Source: Alopecurus myosuroides (taxonomy: Eukaryota; Streptophyta; Magnoliopsida; Poales; Poaceae). Taken from it: a DNA stretch of 64,000 nucleotides. The notes under the pieces are model-generated. The model had not been told where the DNA came from. It ran no database searches and worked only from the letters and a program-made list of their open reading frames with translations. The stretch spans positions 236,137,551 through 236,201,550 of the forward strand of contig CM054058.1 in the NCBI GenBank assembly GCA_028641055.1, written 5' to 3'. This document shows, in pieces, positions 1 through 11,374 of the stretch (position 1 is the first letter of the stretch; each line of letters starts with the position of its first letter). The position numbers were made by a program, and so were the translations under genes.

Positions 1-630
1 ACCCATATGAGCATAAGGTAATACAACAGTAAAATAACTCCATGACTAAAAGTATATATGTTGATACATTCTTATTTCTCTGATAACTTGATATAAATTT
101 ATCTCATATGATCTCTTGTTATGCATTAAAGGTAGATGCACTAACATTCTCTTTTGTGGCGATATATCCACGGTTCACCATCGCAATGATTATCTGCTTG
201 GTATTTTGCGATATATCCACGATGCACTAACATATTTGCGTATTTCTGACTTTCTCACTCGCTTTTTTTTTGTCTGTGCTCAGCCTCTAAATCTGCTTCT
301 TTCTCCCTTGTGTGTGTATTTGTTTTTTGCAACTGGGTTGAATGCACAGTTTTTTTGTTTTGTTGATAGGCTTCACGATGCATTTTTAAAAAAGAAAATT
401 ATTTTTCTTCATTCATCGCGTGCGCATACCGGTTTCAATTTTTTTATTTGCTCCTTAAAATCCACGATTGGAGATTGGAGATTGCGTCCCAAATTATTTA
501 TCTCCATGATAATTTTCTATACTGTAGCTACTTATAAATTTAATTTAAAATTACGATGATGAATATTACTATACTAAGATATGATAGCATACATATAATC
601 CATATGTTTTCTCTTACCATATGAGCTATG
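1..630. other. AT-rich intergenic stretch, no gene recognised
   Basis: Open frames here are short, low-complexity and lack any domain I recognise. A short phrase (gatatatccacg) occurs twice, near 162 and 211, and gatgcactaac is also repeated, so there may be a small local duplication. Nothing else is supported. Confidence 0.5.
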
Positions 631-652
631 CGCCGAATACTTCGATTCGGCG
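631..652. repeat. Short perfect inverted repeat (hairpin)
   Basis: CGCCGAAT at 631-638 pairs perfectly with ATTCGGCG at 645-652 across a 6-base loop. It lies in otherwise AT-rich DNA. It could be a transposon-end hairpin, but no CTRR terminus follows at the Helitron spacing, so no element is assigned. Confidence 0.5.
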
Positions 653-1310
653 AGGTGTGCACGTCTTAACTTCCGTCCTCTGTCCTCGGAGATGTTGGCA
701 AGCTATAGCCCGATCGATCCTATTGATTCAACTATTACTACTGTACTTCCACACACGCAGCATGATAGAACCTTGTGGTTGGCTGCACTCGTGATCACGG
801 CGGGCTACCTGCAAGCAGATCCGCGAAAACCCAACTGCGAGCTAGAGCACTGCGGCAAACGGATATGCCTCCCGGATCTGTATGGCCAGTGCTTGCAGGA
901 TAGCAACTTTGGACCGCTCTGCTGCTGCTCTCGCCAACCGCGCGTGGCTGGTCTCTCGAGGAATATGCTCCCGTCGACAAGTGCACCTGTGCACGGGCTC
1001 CCGCTCCCTCGAAGTTCTGCACTTCTGTCGACGAAGCTGGGACGCAGTTGATTGACGCACGGAAAGCCTGGACGGTATCGACTGAAACTTTACTTCCTTG
1101 ATTAGAAACAGACTGTGGGACGACGGAAAAAGGAGGCGACCAAGGCAGTGGCGACCGGAGATGGAGGTGGGTTGCGTGCGGACTGGGTTCAATTTGGAGA
1201 GTTTCTCCAAGCTGCTGCGAGTTAACTGTCCATGACCAGTGCCGTCGAGGCATCAAACCGTCCTACTCGATTGGGATCGGGGCAGTGCCGGTACTGCCTT
1301 TTGTGCCAAC
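653..1310. other. Intergenic, no gene recognised
   Basis: A frame of 119 codons at 692-1051 is open on the plus strand and is cysteine-rich near its middle. I recognise no domain, no splice context and no homologous second copy in the window. Overlapping minus-strand frames are equally long, as expected from GC-rich DNA. No gene is claimed. Confidence 0.4.
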
Positions 1311-1500
1311 GTGCTGGCGGCCCAATTTTGGCGTGGTCTCCAGGTTGGACGCGAGGCCGGCCGCCATGATCTCGCCTGGCCAATTTCGGCGCGGTCTCCC
1401 GGTTGGACGCTCGGCCCGCCGCCATGATCTCGCCCTTGTCCGCCGGTGTGTCGGACATCGACCGGCCGCCATGATCACGCCCTTGTCTGCCGGTGTGTTA
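1311..1500. repeat. Degenerate GC-rich tandem repeat
   Basis: A phrase close to gccgccatgatctcgcc recurs three times (about 1360, 1419 and 1466). The first two units share a longer block containing caattt(t/c)ggcg and ggttggacgc, with a period of 58 bp (1323 and 1381). The last two share ttgtc(c/t)gccggtgtgt with a period of 47 bp (1436 and 1483). No coding function is evident. Confidence 0.6.
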
Positions 1501-2637
1501 GCATCAGCTCGAGCTGGACATGAGCTCGAGCTTGACATGTCCGTTTTCCATGTGGCACCCCTCATGCAAGAGATCATAGCCATCTTCGTCCTAGCTAGGC
1601 GGATGCCATCGTGTAGATGCAATGATTTGCTTGTCGGCGTCAGGTTGCGTGCGCGACTTTAGGCGAAGAGGATCTCGGCGAGATTATTTCCTCCGAGCTT
1701 TTACCTTCAGTCCTGGCCCTTTAGCTTTATATATGGAGCAGTCCAGGTCTAAACGTGTTGCGTTAGCTGTTGCGTGCCCGTGTTGAACTCCTATTCGCTA
1801 TGAAGATTCAATAACTTATCTGCACGAGTCAATGGTGAACGAAAACGGTTTTTTAGACGGACGAAGGCGCAGAGCAACGTACCGAGGGAGAAACACTACT
1901 CTCTTTATTATTACTAGCAAATTGGCCCGTGCGTTGCTACGGACGGACCACATAGAATTTGGTGTTCTCCATTGAGGTCCAAGTTGGCCTATTTAGCGCT
2001 TTTTGTTGTGCAAAGAATAAAATACAAGGTCGGAAAATTATCCTTCACCAACAGGTAACAAGGAAACATGCATACCTTACTTCCGTCAGAAGAAGAAATA
2101 GAGCGGCGGCGTCACGCCTCTCGCGTCAGCCTCACGGACTCGTCAAGGAGGAAAGATACTATATCGTCTTCCAATGGAAAAGTAGCGCCGAGAGTTAATA
2201 TTAAAACCCAACAAGATGTACGACAGAAAACATGAGGAGGGACTATGCAAGTTGAAAACCTCGAGGGTACTCGTTGGCTTATCTAAAGGCATGTTGGGTT
2301 TGAGCCCGACTTTGCAAGGCATGCACCAATTGGCATCAGACAAAGCTTGGATCGTTGGTTGAGTTGTTAGAATCAAACTCGGATTGATCGGGTGCGCCGT
2401 GCGAGCGAACTTGGTGTGGCATAGTACATGTGAGGTTCGTTCGTTTGGGCCGCTGCCATGCAGGCAGTGCCCCAACAATCCCCCGTTTAATTAGCTCACA
2501 CCATAGTTGTTCTATCTCTCGTTGGCCGGGGCGGCAATCAGCATATTGGAGAATTTATTTCCTTCTTTAGATTTCTGACCAGACGATGGTGCTGATGCTT
2601 GTTGATTCCGAACTCTGGCATATGAACCGGTGGGACT
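1501..2637. other. Intergenic with a grass-repeat phrase near 1916-1945
   Basis: No gene is supported. Around 1916-1945 is the phrase actagcaaattggcccgtgc, which resembles a very common grass repeat associated with Helitron-like 5-prime ends (recalled family knowledge, not checked). A run near 3190-3230 (tatagtagatatata) could be the matching end, but I cannot show hairpin plus CTRR. The remainder shows only short frames without recognisable domains. Confidence 0.3.
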
Positions 2638-2848
2638 GGCTCCGTTCGGATGTCCTCCGCTCCACCAACCGCGTGCCAGGAGTGGATGGAGTTGTGCTGA
2701 AAGGATCAAACTCCATGGAGTGGAAGGAGCGGAGCAGAACGATTGTAGTTGATTTTCGTGGAGCGGCTAAAACTGAGCTCCTGGCGCTCTGTGAATCCAG
2801 AAATGCTAGAGTGGAGCTGATGTAGTGGAGCGGAACCGAACAGACTCT
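2638..2848. mobile_element. Probable MITE with imperfect terminal inverted repeats
   Basis: The left end (ctccgttcgg followed by ctccgctccacc) is an imperfect inverse of the right end (gtggagcggaaccgaacaga). The ends resemble the CCGCTCCAC termini of grass MITEs. The length of about 211 bp fits a MITE. I could not identify a clean target duplication, so the superfamily is left open. Confidence 0.45.
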
Positions 2849-4769
2849 AAATGTGAGTCGTACCAAACCTGGGTTGCTATTTGATTCCATGTACGTTTTT
2901 TTTTATAGTATTTGATTCTATGTATGTGATTTCCTCCATCGCCATTGGTGCAGCAGGCCTAGATGCACATGGCCCGGCCCATGGCACAATATGAAGCGAT
3001 GGATTAGCCTTCGCTGGTTCTATGCTTGGAAGGCCTTCAGGCTGGATTGCAAATGGAACACGATCGTGCGTAAAGGTACGGAGAAAAAATAAACAAAGTG
3101 GTACGTGACTTGGCGGTGGCAGTGGGGGTAAATACTATTACCTTTAAGGGTAAACCCGATGACCTACCATCAGGAACAATCACCTTAAGCCACATTATAT
3201 AGTAGATATATATATATATATATATAATAATAATTAGGTAGAATAGAGATTACTACTATGCCAGTAGTTGATACTTGGTGTTACCAAGCCCATAGCCACC
3301 ATATGGTATTTATTACCATCACAAGTATTAGTCCCTAAGTGGACACCATAAAATTATGTTTTTGCAAAACAAAGGCTTTTATGGAAAACCCGGTGGAAAG
3401 GCGAAGCCTTATTCACCGGAGGATTGTTGAAGTGGTCATTTTTGGGAAAATGGTGTTTTTCAAAAATGACACATAACCTAGTATTCGCTGGACAACCTTT
3501 ACCGTACTGCCACTTTACCCCAACATGGGCATGGGGCTTAACTTGAAGTTTGTTCTTGTTAGTGTGTGTTCTATCTCAATTTTCTATAAGGGTGTGACCC
3601 TCCCTCGAACCGAAATGCCGCCAGTCATGAATTCAAATAGGCATATAAAGTGTGAAATTAATTTTTCCTCCGGATGCGACAGTTGGGTCTCCTGCCGTGG
3701 CGGGGTGGGACCTGGTGCCGGGGAGATTATACCCAACTGAAGAGATAGACATTTACTAGCTTGGACATAGTGGACGGTTAGGATTAGTTATTTGATGTTC
3801 ACATACTGTTGTTACAATCTGTGGTTGTTGATGGCGGATGTACTGGATCTGGTGGATTGTGTACACCTCTACAGAGTAAAACTATTCGGAATAGCCGCAT
3901 CCTCGGATATGGAGAGTTGAATGGCCATGTAGCTAGCATTGTGTCAATGTTTTCAAAAAGGAGTTTTCAAAAAGGTGTTGGAATTATGAAGTGCTGAAAG
4001 GAGGAAATCTTGTACCGTGAAGGTACTGTTGATGAAAAGCCAGAAGTTGTTTTTACGAGGAGTTTTGCAAATAAAATCTTTCTTTTTCTAAACAAAAACT
4101 AGAAGTTGATTCCAAGAAGTTTTGCAAAGAGAAAACTTTCTTTTAACAAAGTTTTACAAAACCTCTTGTACATGTGATATCTACAAGAGAAAGAAAACTA
4201 TATTATATTCTTTCTGAAGTATCTTCTTCAACAAAGGTACAAAGAATTTCAAAAATCAACTATGATATGTCTTTCATACATCATGGATAGTGAACCCTAT
4301 GTATATCCTACATACTCCACTATATAAGCATACTTGCATTTTGGTAGCTACATGATGGGTGTGTTGCTGAGTACATTCAAATGTACTCATATTGGTTTCG
4401 TCCCTGGTATTTACTTGCCAGACATCGCGAAGAAGCCTCAGAAGAAGATCTACGAAGAGGAGTACGGAGCTGATGGCTTTGCGAACCAGGATCGTCTCTC
4501 GGTCAGCAGCCTGTAGGTTATGGCGTGGCTTGGGCTCTACTACGTTTGTGTGTTTTAGTCTTCTGCTGTGTGTGTTGTGTGTTGCCCTGCGTGACAGTTG
4601 TGTGGACTTGGTCATGCGACCATGTCTCTTTTGTAAGTGTTTTGTGTAATCGTGTAATGGATATTGTATCTGTGTACCAACTTGATATGTTGTTCACGAC
4701 TGGTGTGATCTGGGATCGTGAATGCATGCATATCGGAGGTGTCCTTGAACAGTGGTTCTGGGGGACCTT
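2849..4769. other. Gene-free stretch, probably old transposon DNA
   Basis: It includes an (AT)n microsatellite at 3206-3226. Purine-rich repeats (ttttcaaaaaggagttttcaa-like, near 3950-3975) and the segment 3880-4730 look like eroded LTR or transposon sequence. A 60-codon frame at 4334-4516 has no recognisable domain. No gene is supported. Confidence 0.4.
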
Positions 4770-5495
4770 AGAGAAAAATCCATGTATTTGTTCGAGTTAC
4801 ACTTGTGGCTGGGACAGCCTTATTCACGAAAGGGAAAGGAATCTCCTAAGGGTAGAATTTGCGCAGGTGCGCAACATTCCACGGGTTTGAGTAGACGATG
4901 CTGATCTCCGAGTCCTTCAAGCGATACGCGCCTCCATCAGTGGTGAAGCTAGGAATAAAACTATTGGGTTTAGTCTCTTGTGTGTAGTGTAATTTTTCAC
5001 CAATCACCAACAAAAGACACTAGATTAGTGAAGAACATAGGTATTTTATTGGGTTCATCTGAACCCAACACGTATACAGCAGCTCCGCCAGTGGCCTCCA
5101 TGATGATTTCGTGTATTATGTAGGGTCCCTCCCAAGGGGGAGAGTTTGTGGTAACTTTCTTGCTTGAGTCGCAACACCAAGTCTCCTTGTACGAAGGATC
5201 TTCTACGAACTCGACGGTTATGGTAGCTGTGCAGCGCTTGCTGATAGACGGCGGACCTGGCGTTTGCAACGTCCCGTGTCTCATCGAGTGTGTACATGTC
5301 TTCGGCGAGTTCAACGTTGGAAGCTTCTTCGCTGTAGGTGATGACCCTTGGTGCGCTGAATCGAATGTCTTTGGGAAGGACTGCTTATGCGTCGTAAACC
5401 ATGAAGAATAGTGTGTATTGTGTCGATCGGTTTGGGGTTGTTTTCAGGCTCCATAGTACGGACGGTAATTCTTATGCCCAATGTCCGGTTGCGCT
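4770..5495 (-). pseudogene. Fragment of a Tat-type gypsy pol (integrase C-terminus)
   Basis: The minus-strand sequence parallels the end of the pol gene at about 28460-28990 in this same window: a basic linker, a DLVLR-like stretch, then the conserved WEGPY/F-I motif typical of the GPY/F module at the end of gypsy integrases. Only this 3-prime piece is present. Homology fades at about 5495 and there is no adjoining RT or RNase H. A 156-bp MITE splits the coding sequence just after the GPY motif. This is a relic of a relative of the large element at 22448-43333. No function is expected. Confidence 0.8.
4938..5093. mobile_element. hAT-type MITE with perfect 8-bp target duplication
   Basis: The ends read CAGTGGTGAAGCTAG and, in inverse, CACTGGCGGAGCTGCTG: short imperfect TIRs of the CAGTGGCGGAGC type. 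The 8-bp sequence GCCTCCAT flanks both sides (4930-4937 and 5094-5101), matching hAT superfamily target duplications. Removing the insert and one duplicate gives a sequence collinear with the uninterrupted pol copy near 28590-28640, which acts as an empty site. A second copy lies at 43794-43952. It has no coding capacity. Confidence 0.88.
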
Positions 5496-5949
5496 ATCAC
5501 CACATGCGGGTTGTGCTATAGGAAAAAAGATCCATCCATGTTATGCTCGAGCAGAGAGACGCATCAACACATGTGGGTCCACCCGAGGATGGCCATCTGT
5601 TTCGCTTTTAAATATCGACAACATAAAATAAGGCCAAGCAGTCTACAGTACTTCTGAACCCGATGGACACTGCTAGGTATTGGCCCAAGCTTTCAAATTT
5701 CACTATGCGCGACCCATCAATGAAATGGACGAATTATATTGGAAAGCCATGTCATCGGGCCCGTGAAATTTGGAGAACATACTAGATTCAAGCTTATGTT
5801 GTTTAATTGTACTTTTTGTTTTGTGAGAACTTGTTGTTTAATTTTCCTGAACTAGGCATGTTTTTTCTTGGGCCAAAACGTAAGAAACACATTTTCCTAC
5901 ACACGAAGGAAGGCTCGGATGACTTTGCCAATTCCAAGATATTCGGTGC
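5496..5949. other. Spacer between pol fragment and LINE, no gene
   Basis: No recognisable domain or transposon terminus was found. The LINE 5-prime end is not sharply defined and may lie in this stretch. No target duplication matching the sequence after the LINE poly(A) at 11374 was seen here. Confidence 0.4.
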
Positions 5950-6235
5950 AGTCAGTCTGCTTTGTGCGCAAATATGGAGGCCTTTTCTAAGCACAAGGGG
6001 GGGGGTCCTTCTACTCCTCGATCGATGGAGCGGGCACTGCGGCGTTTGGACTCGGAGTTCGTGGTGGAGAAAACTCACTCACCCCAGCCATATGGGTTGG
6101 GGTTCGAGGTGGGTGATGATCACATGATCCAATATCGTCCTTCACCTCAACCATGCGGGTTGGGGTTGAGGGATACGGGCTCTTCGAGCAGGCGGTATTC
6201 GGAGGCCCGGGTGATGGCCTTTGGGGGCTTAGAGG

Positions 6236-6728
6236 GCGTGGCGATGGAAATTCGTTCAAGTCCCCGTCTCCGTGCTAAGGATGATGCGGATCTACCCCAG
6301 CCACATCGCGATGGCTTTGGCGGAGCGTAGAGATGCTGCTTTTTCTTCATGTACTTCCTCTCGTTCTACATTGTCTCTTTGTTCTTTTAATCATTCCAAA
6401 TTTTTAATTAGAGCGAGCAGACTAGGCATTTCTTTAGGGAAAAATAAAGAACATGTAGACTCATCTATTTCGGACATTTTAGAGAGGGACAACGCTAGAT
6501 CACGTTATTTTCTTGATGACAATTGAAAAAAATAGCTTGGAGAATAATGTTAATACCATGGTTTTGGAAAATAATTCTGGTCTAAGTGAAGATTTAGATA
6601 ATGAGGAGGCTATTTTGGATACTAATCATTTGTTGTTATCTCCTAAGGTTCTTAAGGGTAAACGTACCCGTAAGAAAACTAGCGGTTGTTCTTCCAAACC
6701 GAGAAGAAGTGCTAGGATTAGAAAATGA
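6236..6728 (+). pseudogene. LINE ORF1 C-terminal remnant
   Basis: Three overlapping frames (ending at 6330, 6526 and 6728) together resemble the C-terminal part of grass LINE ORF1 proteins: an SPRLRAK start, a segment with RASRLGISLG, an acidic EDLDNEE patch, and a basic tail ending SARIRK. ORF1 proteins bind the element RNA. Two frameshifts are needed to read through, and no CCHC knuckle is seen upstream, so it is a truncated relic. The assignment rests on recalled family resemblance and on position directly before the endonuclease. Confidence 0.6.
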
Positions 6729-6805
6729 AATAAACAATGAGAGGTTTAGTATAGAATAGTGATAACTTTGGAGATCATGCGAAACATATAGCGGTAAATG
6801 AATTT

Positions 6806-9800
6806 GTGAACTATCATCAACTTGATTTTGTTACATTGTTGGAAACGGGAAGATCTGTGTTTTCTTCTTATTTCTTGCAATTCTTGGCACGGGGTAGAGA
6901 GTTTACGTGGTACCGTCTACCCCCCCCTCCCCCCCTCCACGGCCGTTCTGGTGGAATGCTAGTTGGCTTCAATAATCAATCACTTGCTGCACAAACCGTT
7001 GTGTCCGGTGATTTCTGTGCTAAATTCCACGTCAAAACAAGATCTGATGGGTTTTTATGGAGTCTTGTGATAGTTTACGGGGCTGCACAAGATTCTAAGA
7101 AACCAGACTTCCTAGCTGAGTTGGTTAGAGTGTGTAAAAATGAGTCTTTGCTACTTCTAGTTGGGGGTGATTTCAATATTATAAGAGGTCAGAATGAGAA
7201 AAGTAATGATAATTTTAATGCTCGGTGGCCATCTATTTTTAGTGCTATTATTGAGAGTCTTGATTTGAACGATTTAGAGCTTTCGGGTCGTCAATACACA
7301 TGGGCAAGTAGGAGACCTATTACAACGTACGAAAAGTTGGATATATTTCTTACTAGCTTAGAGTGGGAACAAAAGTATCCTTTAGCAATAGTACACACTC
7401 TGACTCGCACGGGGTCAGACCATACACAGAGCATACCCACGTAGGAAACAAGAGCCACTTCTCATCTGAACTTTCTTGGTTATGCCAGGAAGGTTTTTAT
7501 GATATTGTTCTTTGTGAGTGGAATTCGGTCACTACGGGGGAATCTCCTATTGAACGTTGGAAAAACAAAGTTCGTCACTTGCGTCAGCTCTTGAGGGGGT
7601 GGGCTAAAAACTTGAGTGGACAATACAGAATCTTAAAAGATAAATTAATTTTATTGATTGATACTCTTGATATAAAAGCTGAAACGATTCCTTTAAGCGC
7701 GGCTGAGCGGGAGACTAAAAAGGAAGCTAGGGATGGTTTAGATAAGTTAAGGCGGGACGAAGAGGCTAAATTGGCTCAAAGGGCAAAGGTTAAGCATGTC
7801 CAGGAAGGAGGTAGTAATTCGAAATAGTTCCACCTTACTGCAAATGGTAAACACCACAAGAAGAAAAAAATTCAGCTCGAGCAGGACGAGGGCATGATTG
7901 TTGGGGAAGCAAATTTAAAGGTTTTTATTCAGAGTACTATAAGAAACTTTTTGGAGCACAGGCTCCAAGTTTTGTTTCACTAGTTGAGGATATGAATGAT
8001 GATATGCCCCAGATTTTTCCCGAGGAGAATGTTATTCTTACAACTCCGTTTACAGAACAGAAGGTGTTTGATGCGATTTCTCAAATGGAACATAATAAAA
8101 CCCCAGGACCAGACGGTTTCCTGCGGAGTTCAACCAACAATTTTGGGAAGTCATCAAAAGCGATTTGACAGCTATGTTCACTCAGTTTTATAGGGGGCAA
8201 TTACAGCTCTTTAAGCTTAACTTCGGAATTATTACTTTATTACCTAAGAAATAAGATGCTAGCCGTATTGAACATGCCCATTTGCCTTCTCAATGTGAGT
8301 TTCAAGATTTTTACCAAAGTAGGTACTGATAGGGTAACATCTATAGCGAGTAGAGTTATCCGACCATCACAATCAGCCTTTCTCCCTGGAAGAAATATAT
8401 TAGAAGGAGTGGTGGTCTTGCATGAGACAATTCATGAGCTTAATAAGAAAAATATGAATGGTGTGCTTCTTAAGATTGGCTTTGAGAAAGCATACAACAA
8501 AGTTAATTGATCTTTTTTGCAACAATTCCTAAGAATGAAAGGGTTCTCTTAAAAGTGGTGTAACTGGATCGCTCGCTTTGTTCAGGAGGGAGTGTAGGTA
8601 TTAGGTTTAACGATGACATCGGTCATTATTTTCAAACTCTAAAAGGGTTGAGGCAGGGGGATCCGGTGTCCCCTATTATTTTTAACCTAGTTGCGGATAT
8701 GTTGCCCATCCTTATTTCTCGGGCGAAGGAGGATGGTCAGGTTGGTGGGTTGATACCACATCTTGTCGATGGTGGGCTATCGATTCTATGATATGCGGAT
8801 GATACGATCCTTTTTTTAGAACATGATGTTCAGAAGGCTCGTAATATGAAGCTTATTCTTGCGTTGTTCAAACAACTATCGGGTTTAAAAATAAATTTTC
8901 ATAAGAGCGAGCTTTTTTGTTTTGGTAAGGCCAAGGATGTTCAAGATGACTATCGTCACATTTTCGGTTGTGAGGTAGGAAACTTACCATTTAAATATCT
9001 TGGGATACCAATTCATTATAGAAAGATTTTGAATACAGAATGGAAACCAGTGGAAGATCGGTTTGAACAAAAGCTAAGTGCTTGGGTTGGGAAGCTATTG
9101 TCATATGGGGATCGCCTCATTTTGATAAATTCGGTCTTACCCAGCCTCCAATGTTTTTTCTTTCATTTTTCGAAATACCGAAAGGTGTTAGGAAAAGATT
9201 AGACTTTTACCGATATCGTTTCTTCTGGCAGTGATAGTAAAAGGAAAAAGTATATGTTAACTAATTGGATAACATCTATAGCGAGTAGAGTTATCCGACC
9301 ATCACAATCAGCCTTTCTCCCTGGAAGAAATATATTAGAAGGAGTGGTGGTCTTGCATGAGACAATTCATGAGCTTAATAAGAAAAATATGGATGGTGTG
9401 CTTCTTAAGATTGGCTTTGAGAAAGCATACGACAAAGTTAATTGATCTTTTTTGCAACAATTCTTAAGAATGAAAGGGTTCTCTCAAAAGTGGTGTGACT
9501 GGATCGCTCGCTTTGTTCAGGAGGGAGTGTAGGTATTAGGTTTAACGATGACATCGGTCATTATTTTCAAACTCTAAAAAGGTTGAGGCAGGGGGATCCG
9601 TTGTCCCTATTCGTTTTAACCTAGTTGCAGATATGTTGGCCATTCTTATTTCTCGGGCGAAGGAGGATGGTCAGGTTGGTGGGTTGATACCACATCTTGT
9701 TGATGGTAGGGTATCGATTCTATGATATGCGGATGTTACGATCCTTTTTTTAGAACATGATGTTTAGAAGGCTCTTAATATGAAGCTTATTCTTGCGTTG

Positions 9801-11222
9801 TTCAAACAACTATCGGGTTTAAAAATAAATTTTCATAAGAGCGAGCTTTTTTGTTTTGGTAAGGCCAAGGATGTTCAAGATGACTATCGTCACATTTTCG
9901 GTTGTGAGGTAGGAAACTTACCATTTAAATATCTTGGGATACCAATTCATTATAGGAAGCTTTTGAATAGGGAATGGAAACCAGTGGAAGATCGGTTTGA
10001 AAGAAAGCTAAGTGCTTGGGTTGGGAAGCTATTATCATTGTAAAAGGAAAAAGGAAAAAGGAAAAACTATCTTCTGGCAGAGTGATAGTAAAAGGAAAAA
10101 GTATAGGTTAACTAAGTGGAATATAGTTTGTCGTCCAAAGGATCAAGGGGGGATGGATATTGAGGTGGTATATGTGAAGAATAAATTTCTTCTTTGTAAG
10201 TGGTTACATAAGTTGTTGCATGAGGAGGGTGTTTGGCAGGAGTTTCTAGTAAATAAATATTTAGGGGACAAAACGTTGTCCCAAGTTGAGGCTAGGCCTT
10301 CGGATTCACCGTTTTGGAAAGGTTTGATGAAAGTGAAGACCGATTTCTTTACGAGATGTTCTTTCGTTTTGGATAATGGGCAGTGTGTGCGGTATTGGGA
10401 GAATATTTGGTTAGGGGACAATGCGTTGTCTCATGCATGTCCTCTGTTGTATAATATTGCGCAACATAAGAATGTTTCGGTAGCGAGTGTGTTATCGAAT
10501 AGCCCTCTGAATATTCAGTTTAGGAGGGTCATTACCAGCGATAGGAGAGTGCAATGGATTCATATAGTTGAGCGCTTGATGGATATTTCGTTGTCCCAAG
10601 ACTACACTTTTAGATGGAATCTCACACCAAACAGGGTGTTTTCGGTCAAATCTTATTATGCAGATCCAATGCATGGTTCTACAAGATTTTTACATAAATA
10701 CTTGTGGAAGCTAAAGGCTCCACTTAAAATAAAAATCTTCCTTTGGTTCGTAGTTCGTTAATAGAAAGGTGGTATTGACAAAAAATAATTTGGCTAAGAG
10801 AGGATGGAATGGTGATAAAAAATTGTGTTTTCTGTGGTACGGATGAAACAGTGAAACATCTTTTTATTTCTTGTTCTTTTGTTAGAGATATTTGGCGATT
10901 AATTCATTTCACATTTAGCATTTATCCACCAAATAGTATTGCGAATATGTTCGGTGGATGGCTGAATGGGATAGATTCTAAGACTAAGGCACGTATTCTG
11001 ATAGGCGTGTCAGCGGTTTTATGGGTTGTATGCAATTGTCATAATGATATTGTGTTCGATAAATTAAACAATGCTCATTTCTTACAGGTTCTCAACAAGG
11101 TGGTTCCTACTGCTTGCCAATCAACGCGAACTTATGGATACAGGTTGTGCTCGAATGATGCGTCCGTTCGGGCTATCTACAACCGGGATGGGTGGCTTAA
11201 TCATCGGCGTCTCAATGTTTAG
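6806..11222 (+). pseudogene. LINE ORF2 (endonuclease, RT, zf-RVT), broken
   Basis: The first frame (6806-7444) is an AP-type endonuclease with GGDFNIIR and SDH motifs. After frameshifts come the RT signatures KTPGPDG (about 8100), FEKAYNKV (8485-8508), LRQGDP (about 8650) and YADD (8792-8803). The end (10809-11222) carries CVFC-then-H-x4-C, the zf-RVT finger. Damage includes TGA after FEKAYNKVN, TGA immediately before YADD, and at least five changes of frame. A 935-bp segment spanning the RT is duplicated in tandem. In the first copy the catalytic-motif Asp of FEKAYD reads Asn. In the second copy YADD reads YADV. It cannot make a working protein. Confidence 0.88.
8336..10119 (+). repeat. Tandem duplication of LINE RT segment (unit 935 bp)
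   Basis: Copy 1 is 8336-9270 and copy 2 is 9271 to about 10119. The offset between matching positions is 935 bp. Copy 2 is about 86 bp shorter because of a deletion around 10036-10080, where a short aaaaggaaaaa repeat was expanded. Both copies carry the same stop codons (after FEKAY-KVN and before the YADD position). The junction joins aactaattggat to aacatctatagcg. Confidence 0.9.
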
Positions 11223-11374
11223 TGCTGTAATTTTTTTGTGATTGATTTTTGTAGCAACTTTAAGTGATCCATGACGTTCCCTTGGATTTTTATCTTCTTT
11301 AATATAAAAACTGGTTGTGTGCATCGTTTTGATGCAGAGGCTGGGGCCTAAGAGCTTCCGTTTCAAAAAAAAAA

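Larger units (their letters stand above)
5950..11374 (+). mobile_element. Decayed LINE (L1-type) retrotransposon
   Basis: Order on the plus strand: remnant of ORF1 C-terminus (about 6236-6728), then ORF2 with endonuclease (6806-7444), reverse transcriptase (about 7850-10120) and zf-RVT region (10809-11222), then a short 3-prime UTR and a poly(A) run at 11365-11374. Frame changes, stop codons and an internal tandem duplication make it non-functional. The 5-prime end is probably truncated, since only the C-terminal part of ORF1 is recognisable. No target duplication was identified. Confidence 0.88.

Noticed and set aside
631..670. Hairpin considered as a Helitron 3-prime end
   Set aside because: No CTRR terminus at the expected distance after the stem.
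692..1051. 119-codon plus-strand frame with several cysteines
   Set aside because: No domain or splice context, overlapped by longer minus-strand frames, and GC composition alone explains the open frame.
1911..3230. Helitron spanning the gcccgtgcgttgc phrase to the tatagtagatata run
   Set aside because: Only recalled sequence resemblance; no verified 5-prime TC, 3-prime hairpin plus CTRR, or helicase sequence.
4334..4516. Short ORF with coding-like composition (IAKKPQKKIYEEEYG)
   Set aside because: No recognised family and it lies in eroded transposon-like DNA; not enough to call a gene.
4997..5314. 105-codon minus-strand frame
   Set aside because: It is a chimera of the pol relic and the inserted MITE, not a real gene.
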